This document shows, one piece after another, positions 1 to 6,165 of a stretch of DNA of 9,724 bases. Position 1 is the first letter of the stretch. Each line of letters starts with the position of its first letter. Source of the DNA: Holosporales bacterium (GTDB lineage: Bacteria > Pseudomonadota > Alphaproteobacteria > Paracaedibacterales > UBA11393); the NCBI GenBank assembly GCA_003542655.1, contig DPKF01000034.1, forward strand, positions 1 through 9,724. The letters are read 5' to 3'. The notes under the pieces were generated by a model that was not told where the DNA came from, ran no database searches, and worked only from the letters and a program-made list of their open reading frames with translations. Position numbers and translations under genes: made by a program.

Positions 1-13
1 GAATTAGGGTTAA

Positions 14-35
14 GAGGAAGAAATCCTCATTTTTT
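14..35 (+). terminator. Weak rho-independent terminator-like hairpin at left edge
   Basis: A 5-bp stem (GAGGA at 14-18, TCCTC at 24-28) with a 5-base loop is followed by A and six T residues (30-35), the plus-strand order expected of an intrinsic terminator. It would end a plus-strand gene left of the window that converges on the transporter gene. In the opposite direction no T tract follows, so it does not look like the transporter's own terminator. The stem is short, so the call is tentative. Confidence 0.3.
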
Positions 36-926
36 GTCACATGATGATTGTTCTAGTTTTAGTAAACTGTATGTTGATGCCATAATAATGGCAGCACCGA
101 TTATGACATAAATATTGAAGGTTTCGTTAAAGACTAGAATGCCTAGTGGAATTGCCATGACGATGCGAATATATTCTAAAGGGGATACAAAAGATGCATC
201 TTCAAATGTAATGGCTTTTGTGTAACAAAACTGAAGGGATAAGCCCGCCAGGCCAATGCCCATTAAAAATTGTAAATCCTGTATGGGGATCGCGTAGCAA
301 TAGTTGTATAAGTGTGTATCTGTTAAAATATAGCCGCCCCAACAGAGCAATGGTACCAGCGTGTTATACAATAAAATGGTAAGGGCGCTATCTGTTTTTG
401 AAACCACTTTTAATAAAATAACGTGCCCTGCAATCAGTAAGTTTCCAATGACTGCAGCCATTAAGGCTAATGTTAAATCTGCTGATAAATTGACAGAACC
501 GGGTTTCACAATAATAATGACGCCAACATAGCCGGATAGTATGCACACTATTTTTTTAATGGTGAGCTTTTCTTTTAAAAATAAAACGGCCATTACGGTA
601 ATGAATAAGGGCCCTGACAGGCCTATGGATGTTGCTGTTCCAAGGGGCAAATAGCGATATGCATAGTAGGTGCACCCTGTTGTAAGGGCCGTTAAAATAC
701 CGCGTATAATATGGATATGTGATATTTTTGATTTTAATAAATAAAAGCCACCATTTTTTATAATGATGGGTGATAGCCATATTAATGCGATAAGAATACG
801 GTAAAAGACGATAATAGCAGTTGGGGTTTCTTTGCTGACAAACTTGTTTAAGGTCATAGACATAATATAAAAACTTGACCAGCCTAGCATGAATAATGCA
901 GCTTTTAAGGGATTTTTTTTAATCAT
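27..926 (-). CDS. EamA/DMT-superfamily inner-membrane transporter
   Basis: Probable metabolite or amino-acid transporter of the drug/metabolite transporter superfamily; substrate unknown. The roughly 299-residue protein is very hydrophobic, with about ten membrane segments arranged as two tandem EamA repeats, the family's usual size. Family-like stretches are SIGLSGPLFITVMAVLFLKE at the end of the first repeat and the conserved-type VSPLEYIRIVMAIPLGILVF ending in NET near the end of the second. I start it at the ATG at 926 (MIKKNPLK). The frame can be extended to 944, but only with a TTG codon. This start overlaps the end of tsaC by 8 bp, which suggests translational coupling and co-transcription with tsaC. 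Some intracellular alphaproteobacteria use such proteins to import S-adenosylmethionine, but nothing in the sequence fixes the substrate here. Confidence 0.85.
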   Translation of the reverse strand: MIKKNPLKAALFMLGWSSFYIMSMTLNKFVSKETPTAIIVFYRILIALIWLSPIIIKNGGFYLLKSKISHIHIIRGILTALTTGCTYYAYRYLPLGTATSIGLSGPLFITVMAVLFLKEKLTIKKIVCILSGYVGVIIIVKPGSVNLSADLTLALMAAVIGNLLIAGHVILLKVVSKTDSALTILLYNTLVPLLCWGGYILTDTHLYNYCYAIPIQDLQFLMGIGLAGLSLQFCYTKAITFEDASFVSPLEYIRIVMAIPLGILVFNETFNIYVIIGAAIIMASTYSLLKLEQSSCDKK

Positions 927-1857
927 GAGCTGCTGCTCTTGCAATGCGGTCGTTAATAGCTAGGCCTAGACCAATCATTGGTATGGGGGAGATCAGAATG
1001 CGTTTTGGGTTCATCGATTCTAAAGTATGCAAGGCATCAAATAAATTTGTGGCAGCTTCAATTAAGTTGCCAGTTGGGCTTAAATTTATTGAAGCATAAT
1101 CTGGGGTAGTTGGGCCAAACCCTAACAAGACATCTCCGGGTGTTACAGCCTCCGTATTTAAAATGACAGGGCATCCTGGTGAATAATGTTTTTTCATCAT
1201 GCCTGGTGCTTTTATTGTTGCTGACGTTGTATTTAAAGGACATTTGAAATAGGCCTCCAGCGTTTCTTTTGTAACACCCCCGGCGCGCAGTATACATGGC
1301 TCTGTGGTAGTAAGATCTAAAATAGTTGATTCTAATCCAACGGTGCAAGGCCCACCATCAACAATATAGGGGGAATTTTTACCAAAGCTTTTGCGTACAT
1401 GTTCCGCAGATGTTGGGCTTATATGTGTGGATTGATTCGCACTTGGCGCTGCAATAGGACCCACTTTATGAATAATATCAAGCGCCATAGGGTGATTGGG
1501 TTTGCGAATGGCTATTGTTTTTAAACCTGCTGTTACAAGTGGGGATATAGCGTGTTTTGCCCGAAGTGGTAGCACAACCGTTAAAGGTTGCTGTTTTTCC
1601 CAAAAATATGTGCAAACTTTTTGATGATCGTTTGAAATTTCTGCAAAGGCCGTGGCTTGCTCTATAGATGTTACATGAACAATTAAGGGATTAAATGTCG
1701 GTCTGTTTTTAAGCGCATAAATTTTGGAAACAGCCTCAGAATTGGTTGCATCAGCTGCGAGTCCATAGACCGTTTCTGTTGGAATTGCGCAGATGCCCCC
1801 ATGTGATAAAATTTGAACAGCCTTGTCAATTTCTGCAGCATGCTTGTTTTCGGTCAT
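919..1857 (-). CDS. tsaC: L-threonylcarbamoyladenylate synthase (Sua5/TsaC type)
   Basis: Cytoplasmic enzyme that makes threonylcarbamoyl-AMP from threonine, bicarbonate and ATP, the first step of t6A37 modification of ANN-decoding tRNAs. The 312-residue protein has the long Sua5 layout: a YrdC domain over about residues 1-195, a linker, then a smaller Sua5 domain. Visible YrdC motifs (from the ATG at 1857) are PTETVYGL at 26-33, KNRP at 50-53, SANQS at 139-143 and LESTILDL at 175-182. The linker has the typical GMMKKHYSP at 219-227. The frame extends to 1887 only through a TTG codon lying upstream of the predicted transcription start, so I prefer ATG 1857, which gives the normal short N-terminus. 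It is first in a two-gene leftward unit with the DMT transporter and divergent from flgI. The gene could equally be labelled sua5. Confidence 0.93.
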   Translation of the reverse strand: MTENKHAAEIDKAVQILSHGGICAIPTETVYGLAADATNSEAVSKIYALKNRPTFNPLIVHVTSIEQATAFAEISNDHQKVCTYFWEKQQPLTVVLPLRAKHAISPLVTAGLKTIAIRKPNHPMALDIIHKVGPIAAPSANQSTHISPTSAEHVRKSFGKNSPYIVDGGPCTVGLESTILDLTTTEPCILRAGGVTKETLEAYFKCPLNTTSATIKAPGMMKKHYSPGCPVILNTEAVTPGDVLLGFGPTTPDYASINLSPTGNLIEAATNLFDALHTLESMNPKRILISPIPMIGLGLAINDRIARAAAHD

Positions 1858-1885
1858 TTTATAGTAAATCAATTTTAATATTACC

Positions 1886-1914
1886 AATATAGAGGCTAGC
1901 TGTCTTAGAGTCTA
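1886..1914 (-). promoter_or_regulatory. Sigma-70-like promoter for tsaC
   Basis: Reading the minus strand, TAGACT (1914-1909, four of six matches to TTGACA) and TATATT (1891-1886, five of six to TATAAT) are separated by exactly 17 bp. Transcription would begin near 1879, about 22 nt ahead of the ATG at 1857. AT-rich DNA gives such matches easily, so this is a candidate only. Confidence 0.4.
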
Positions 1915-1940
1915 TAAATAAAATAACAAGCTTAAAACAT

Positions 1941-1956
1941 TGGCATGCTAATTGCA
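1941..1956 (+). promoter_or_regulatory. Sigma-54 (RpoN) -24/-12 promoter for the flgI operon
   Basis: TGGCATGCTAATTGCA fits every defined position of the sigma-54 consensus TGGCAYRNNNNTTGCW, with the required GG-to-GC spacing. Counting from the -24 G at 1943 and the -12 C at 1955 gives the same transcription start, near 1967, leaving a leader of about 27 nt before the flgI ATG at 1994. Sigma-54 promoters control middle and late flagellar genes in several proteobacteria, in Caulobacter through the activator FlbD. Neither rpoN nor an enhancer-binding protein is in this window, and I did not identify an upstream activator site. Confidence 0.8.
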
Positions 1957-1993
1957 TAGAGCTGAGTAGACATTGTGTTTAATTAGTTCTTGA

Positions 1994-3493
1994 ATGAAGT
2001 ATCTGTTAGGTAAAATTAAATTTTTATTCTATTTTTCTGTGTTCTGTAGTTCTTCTATCTTTGCAGGAGCAAAGCCAGATAGGAATTTTGAAGGGGAGCA
2101 GACACTGCAAAAGTTGGTGCGTACGACTCAAACCGATCAGAACAGTTATTTTAGTAAAATTCGCATTAAAGATTTGGCCACCTTTGAAGGCATTCGTGAT
2201 AACCAGTTGATTGGATATGGTCTTGTTGTGGGTTTAAATGGTTCTGGTGATACTTTGGCAAGCTCTCCCTATACGAATGAAAGCTTGGTTAGTATGTTGG
2301 AGCGTTTGGGGGTGAACGTGCGTGATGGTAAAGTTCCTTCCGGTAAAAATGTTGCAGCCGTTATGATTACGGCAAACTTACCGCCATTTGCAAGGCACGG
2401 TACAAAAATTGATGTTTCAGTATCGTCACTTGGTGACGCTAAAGATTTACGCGGTGGTGTATTATTGGTAACGCCACTTTATGGTGCTGATGGTGAAGTG
2501 TATGCAGTTGCGCAGGGTAATGTTTCTGTTTCAGGCATTACAGCAGCTGGTGAAAATGCCGTTACTACAAAAGGTGTTCCAACAGCCGGTCTTATTACAA
2601 ACGGCGCTATTATTGAAAAAGAAATTGGTTTTGATTTTGAAAAAATGCAGGCGGTTAATTTATCGCTTCGCAATCCAGATTTTACAACGGCAGAGCGTAT
2701 GGCATTTAAGATTAATAATTATTTTAATGAAGAATTATCAAGGCCAACTGACCCAAGTACTGTGAATATCGTCATTCCTGCTAAATTTAAAAAACAAATC
2801 GTTCGTTTTATGACAGAAATCGAACAGCTTCGAATCCGCCCAGATCAAACGGCAAAAGTTGTGATCGATGACACGAATGGTGTGATTGTTGTAGGTAAGG
2901 ATGTACGTATTAATCCGGTTGCCATTACACAGGGCAACATTACGGTGACTATATCTGAAGAACCTATCGTTTCACAACCAAATACACAAGGTGCCACTTT
3001 TAATAATCCGGTGAACCTTGTGGGACAAGATAGTTTTTCAACAAGCTTAACGCAATTGCAACTTGCCCAAAGTGAATTAATTCAAAAAAAATTAAAAGAG
3101 GACAAAAAAAGTGTGAACGCAGATGCAGCTTTGAATGATGATGAAAAAAAAGCAGAAATTTTAAAGTTAGAGCAAGAAACGACTAAAGAGTTATCGGATC
3201 TTAACGATAAACATATGACACAAATTTTACAATTACAAGAACAGAAACAACAGGCACAGGCTGCGCAGGATGATAAGTCTAATACCTCATCGATTCGTAC
3301 AGTTGAAGCAAAAAGGACGACGACTTCGTTTGTTGAAGAAATTGGAAGATTTACGATTGTTGATAGCGGTATTACCTTAGAGGAAATGGTTAATGCTTTA
3401 AATTCGCTAGGGGTAACGCCAAAAGAAATGGGTTCTATTTTGCGCGCTATTAAAGCAGCGGGAGCTCTCCAAGCTGACATTAAGGAAACTTAA
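1994..3493 (+). CDS. flgI: Flagellar P-ring protein FlgI with long internal insertion
   Basis: Periplasmic protein that polymerises into the P-ring, the peptidoglycan-level bushing around the flagellar rod. Residues 1 to about 26 form a signal peptide with a basic start, a hydrophobic core and an AGA end. The FlgI core begins at about residue 56 with IRIKDLATFEGIRDNQLIGY and GLVVGLNGSGD. It runs through PPFARHGTKIDVSVSSLGDA, DLRGGVLLVTPL, GRFTIVDSGITLEEMVNALN and the C-terminal AIKAAGALQADI. At 499 residues it is far longer than the usual 365-370. The excess is a tail of about 30 residues after the signal peptide and roughly 95 extra residues between about 345 and 445, rich in Lys, Gln, Glu and Asp, likely helical or coiled coil. 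First gene after the sigma-54 promoter. The ribosome-binding site is weak: no clear GGAG precedes the ATG. Identity is certain; the role of the insertion is unknown. Confidence 0.96.
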   Translation: MKYLLGKIKFLFYFSVFCSSSIFAGAKPDRNFEGEQTLQKLVRTTQTDQNSYFSKIRIKDLATFEGIRDNQLIGYGLVVGLNGSGDTLASSPYTNESLVSMLERLGVNVRDGKVPSGKNVAAVMITANLPPFARHGTKIDVSVSSLGDAKDLRGGVLLVTPLYGADGEVYAVAQGNVSVSGITAAGENAVTTKGVPTAGLITNGAIIEKEIGFDFEKMQAVNLSLRNPDFTTAERMAFKINNYFNEELSRPTDPSTVNIVIPAKFKKQIVRFMTEIEQLRIRPDQTAKVVIDDTNGVIVVGKDVRINPVAITQGNITVTISEEPIVSQPNTQGATFNNPVNLVGQDSFSTSLTQLQLAQSELIQKKLKEDKKSVNADAALNDDEKKAEILKLEQETTKELSDLNDKHMTQILQLQEQKQQAQAAQDDKSNTSSIRTVEAKRTTTSFVEEIGRFTIVDSGITLEEMVNALNSLGVTPKEMGSILRAIKAAGALQADIKET

Positions 3494-3496
3494 ATT

Positions 3497-3847
3497 ATGA
3501 GTATGATCAATTTAAATACACAGGTTCAACACATTCCCAATACGCCAGAGCAAGAGCGTGATATTGAAAAAAGTACAAAAGAATTTGCAAATGTTTTTTT
3601 GAAAATGATTTTTAGAGAAATGTTCAATAGTGAAGAACCAAGCGAATTATTTGGAGATAGTCACTCTGGTGAAATATGGAAATCTATGTGGGTAGATACA
3701 ATGTCAGAAGCTTGTTCAGGAAAATCAGGCATAGAACCTGTTATTAGGGCGTCATTTCAACGAAAAATTAACCCTTATTATAATAATCTATATAAAGATG
3801 TATCCGATGATCGTCAAATTGGAGGAAAAATTCATGAATATGCATAA
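3497..3847 (+). CDS. flgJ: FlgJ-type rod-binding protein (no muramidase domain)
   Basis: A 116-residue cytoplasmic or exported flagellar protein matching the rod-binding domain of FlgJ, the rod cap and assembly scaffold. Family-like segments are EFANVFLKMIFREMF at residues 29-43 and GEIWKSMWVDTMSEACSGKS at 58-77, followed by GIEPVIRASF. The glucosaminidase half of enterobacterial FlgJ is absent. This is the usual form in alphaproteobacteria, where the gene is often named cheL. It starts 3 bp after the flgI stop and its end overlaps the next gene by 14 bp, so it is clearly in the same operon. The flgI-flgJ order is the common one. Rod-binding identity is well supported, although the expected GGIG-type glycine motif is reduced to SGIE. 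Confidence 0.85.
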   Translation: MSMINLNTQVQHIPNTPEQERDIEKSTKEFANVFLKMIFREMFNSEEPSELFGDSHSGEIWKSMWVDTMSEACSGKSGIEPVIRASFQRKINPYYNNLYKDVSDDRQIGGKIHEYA

Positions 3848-4304
3848 TCAAATTGAGAATTTTGATATTAAGTCACCCATTTTGCAATCTGTGCTTTTTG
3901 TAGAAGATCAAAAAATTCCCCAAGATATCAGTGATTATTATGCATCATTTCAAAACTTACTACAGTGTATGGAGAGTATGGATTTGCATGTTGATGATTA
4001 TGATTTTTCGACAGTACAAGAAGATGAAATAAGACGTTCAGAATTGTTTGCCGTTTATAAACAGGAAATGAACAACGTACATAGAAAAAATATATTAGAA
4101 GAATCAAAAAATATTGTAAAAAAAACAACTGAGCACTTGCAACAACGTATAGAAAACGAGGTATTTAAACTGAATATTAAGAAGGAAGTAATTAGTAATA
4201 CGTTTACAAATCTTACAAAAAAAGCAGTCTCCAGGCGTGTAACATATGCGGTGCATAATAAAAAAAATGTGGAATACAGCCCCTTGCAGATAACGGAGTT
4301 GTGA
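3834..4304 (+). CDS. FlgN-like putative hook-junction chaperone
   Basis: A small 156-residue, mostly helical, cytoplasmic-looking protein with no signal peptide. I choose the ATG at 3834 because GGAGGA lies at 3821-3826, an ideal distance away; an in-frame ATG at 3798 has no such site and would lie deep inside flgJ. It overlaps flgJ by 14 bp and ends 1 bp before flgK. Position directly ahead of flgK is where many bacteria encode FlgN, the export chaperone of FlgK and FlgL. The sequence is weakly compatible: a helix FQNLLQCMESMDLHVDDYD at about 39-57, a charged central helix, then EN followed by a long helix ending TKKAVSRRVTYAVHNKK at about 128-144. That ending resembles the distal part of alphaproteobacterial FlgN-like proteins. 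No hallmark motif is decisive, so the function is inferred mainly from place and shape. Confidence 0.55.
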   Translation: MNMHNQIENFDIKSPILQSVLFVEDQKIPQDISDYYASFQNLLQCMESMDLHVDDYDFSTVQEDEIRRSELFAVYKQEMNNVHRKNILEESKNIVKKTTEHLQQRIENEVFKLNIKKEVISNTFTNLTKKAVSRRVTYAVHNKKNVEYSPLQITEL

Positions 4305-4305
4305 A

Positions 4306-6150
4306 ATGTCAGATCCAGTAAGCATTTCTAGGCAATCGTTAACGACGGCACGAATAGCAGAAGGCGTTCTTTCACAGAATGCTGCTGATATGCAAAATCC
4401 TAATTCCATTAAAAAAGTTATTGATTATACATCACAAAAAAACGGCTTAGAGGCAACGGTCAGAGAAGCTGTCAATGAATCATTATTAGTAAATTCCCGG
4501 CAAACATTGCTTAAAGCAAATGAGTTGAGCGTTAAACATGCTTTTGCATCGCAACTTGAAATGAATATTGGTAATGTCGGTGAAAATCGTAGTGTGGCTC
4601 ACTTGTGTGCCAAGTTAGGTGCACAATTTCATACTCTCGCTAATACAGATAAAGTGAAATTAGCAAATGATAAAAACACAGCTTATGTTGAACTTTCATC
4701 ATTTTTAGAGAAAAATAAAGCTTTTGCGGATTCTATTCAAAAAGAACGTGAAAATGCATCCCAAAGTATTTCAGAAAAAATTGGGTTTATTAATGATGCA
4801 TTAAAATTACTGGCTTTTTCAAATGAACGTATAGTTGGCGCTGCAAAAGAAGATTTTTCGTCGGTAGAGCAACAACGGGCTGCATTAAATGAATTGGCAA
4901 AGTACATTGATGTTTTCCCCCGTTTAGAAAGTAATGGCAGCTATACATTATATTCTGACATAAGTGGTAGTCAACGTCTTGTTTACGGCAATCACGCAGC
5001 ATCTTTCAGCTATGACAATGCACTTGTTGTTAGTCCAGAGACGGTATTTAATCCTATTAAATTAAATGTTAGCGGATCAACTGTGGACGTTACAAACGTT
5101 TTAAAACAGGGGAGAGGAGCGTTGGCTGCAGATCTGTATGTGAGAGACGTGTTCACAACATCCCTTCAAAAACAGCTTGATCATGCGACAACACAAATGG
5201 CCATAGAGTTTAATCATACGCACAACATGGGAACGGCGACAGCCTTAAGATCAACCATAATTGGTGATGGTATACCTGGCGCTGCTACTTTAACGGGTAC
5301 TGAAACGTTAACTGCCGCTAATATGACAGGAATAGTACGTTTTTCTTTAATTGACAGTGAGCATAAACTTAGTGCAGGTACAGGGGACGTTACTTATAAA
5401 GATGTGGATCTATCTACATTTTCAGGTGCTGATATTAATGCATTTGTTGCTTTTTTAAATAGTGCATTGAAACCAGGTGGTGGTGCTGATTTGAATATAG
5501 TTGCGTCTATTACGGGTGGGCAATTACAATTAGCAACTTCAGATGCATCGCTTGGCATTGCGATTGGAGAACAGGATCCATTTGCTGAAACGCCAGTTGT
5601 GAGCAACATAGAACTAGGTTCGGGCGAAAAATCGCCATTTTCTAGCTTTTTTGGTTTAAATAATTTGCTGACAAATCGTGTGCAACCTAATTCTGTATCT
5701 TATACCCAATTCTTAAAAATTCGTGGTGATATTGTAGCCAATACAGGTAATGGTATAGCAGTCGGTTTACTGACAATGAAAACGCCGCCAACAACTCATG
5801 ATGCAGCGCTATTTGGCACACATGTTGCTAAGGAGTTAGCAGCTGGAATAGTTGGTCATAAAATGTCTTTTTCTATAACCGATACACTGGATGCCAGAAC
5901 AAGTTCTTTACAAGAATATTTCACATCTATTGTTGGAAATTTAAGTGTTATGACAAGAAATTTTGACCGTGAAAAAAACAATGCTATATCCTCACATATT
6001 GAATCAGCTAAATTGATAGAAAAATTCAGTAAAACGACACATAAAGAAGTACAAGATAGCATGATGGATTTGGCACTTTTTCAACAGATGATGTTAAAGG
6101 TATTGGCATCAAGCCTTGCAATGCGTGATGCCTTGCTAGAGATAAAATAG
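4306..6150 (+). CDS. flgK: Flagellar hook-associated protein 1 (FlgK)
   Basis: Forms the first layer of the hook-filament junction after export by the flagellar secretion system. Of 614 residues, the most diagnostic stretch is about 269-309, where GRGALAADLYVRD, then LQKQLDHATTQMAIEFNHTH and MG correspond to the FlgK segment with lRD, qLDelA and vNxxHxxG. SFFGLNNLLT at 447-456 and a late SLQEYFTSIVGNLSV also fit. The termini are unusual. The expected N-terminal signature around SNNIANxxTPGY is reduced to SQNAADMQNPN, and the C-terminal SGVNLDEE-like motif is not recognisable, although a late helix containing LALFQQMMLKVLASSLAMRD is in the right place. No signal peptide, as expected. GGAG at 4295-4298 serves the ATG. 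The preceding gene is a likely chaperone. A sigma-54-like element lies within it at 5814-5829. Confidence 0.87.
   Translation: MSDPVSISRQSLTTARIAEGVLSQNAADMQNPNSIKKVIDYTSQKNGLEATVREAVNESLLVNSRQTLLKANELSVKHAFASQLEMNIGNVGENRSVAHLCAKLGAQFHTLANTDKVKLANDKNTAYVELSSFLEKNKAFADSIQKERENASQSISEKIGFINDALKLLAFSNERIVGAAKEDFSSVEQQRAALNELAKYIDVFPRLESNGSYTLYSDISGSQRLVYGNHAASFSYDNALVVSPETVFNPIKLNVSGSTVDVTNVLKQGRGALAADLYVRDVFTTSLQKQLDHATTQMAIEFNHTHNMGTATALRSTIIGDGIPGAATLTGTETLTAANMTGIVRFSLIDSEHKLSAGTGDVTYKDVDLSTFSGADINAFVAFLNSALKPGGGADLNIVASITGGQLQLATSDASLGIAIGEQDPFAETPVVSNIELGSGEKSPFSSFFGLNNLLTNRVQPNSVSYTQFLKIRGDIVANTGNGIAVGLLTMKTPPTTHDAALFGTHVAKELAAGIVGHKMSFSITDTLDARTSSLQEYFTSIVGNLSVMTRNFDREKNNAISSHIESAKLIEKFSKTTHKEVQDSMMDLALFQQMMLKVLASSLAMRDALLEIK
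5814..5829 (+). promoter_or_regulatory. Candidate intragenic sigma-54 promoter ahead of flgL-fliW
   Basis: TGGCACACATGTTGCT fits every defined position of TGGCAYRNNNNTTGCW with correct spacing. It lies inside flgK, in the same direction as the operon. Transcription would begin near 5840, about 325 nt ahead of flgL. The bases encode GTHVA in a part of FlgK that I do not recognise as strongly conserved. It could give flgL and fliW extra transcription, or it could be chance. Confidence 0.4.
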
Positions 6151-6165
6151 GGAAAGGCGTTATTT

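Noticed and set aside
927..944. Extension of the transporter start to a TTG at 944
   Set aside because: ATG 926 gives a normal transporter N-terminus; the extension adds a Gln-rich stretch that simply reads through tsaC coding sequence.
1858..1887. N-terminal extension of tsaC by ten residues from a TTG at 1887
   Set aside because: It needs a TTG start upstream of the predicted transcription start, and the added residues do not fit the family; ATG 1857 is the better start.
3082..3480. 132-residue open frame on the minus strand inside flgI
   Set aside because: It is antisense to the well-supported flgI frame, Ser- and Cys-rich in the way expected of the reverse of Lys/Glu/Gln-rich coding sequence, and resembles no family.
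6104..6120. Sigma-54-like sequence TGGCATCAAGCCTTGCA near the end of flgK
   Set aside because: The -24 and -12 halves are one base too far apart; sigma-54 promoters tolerate spacing changes poorly.
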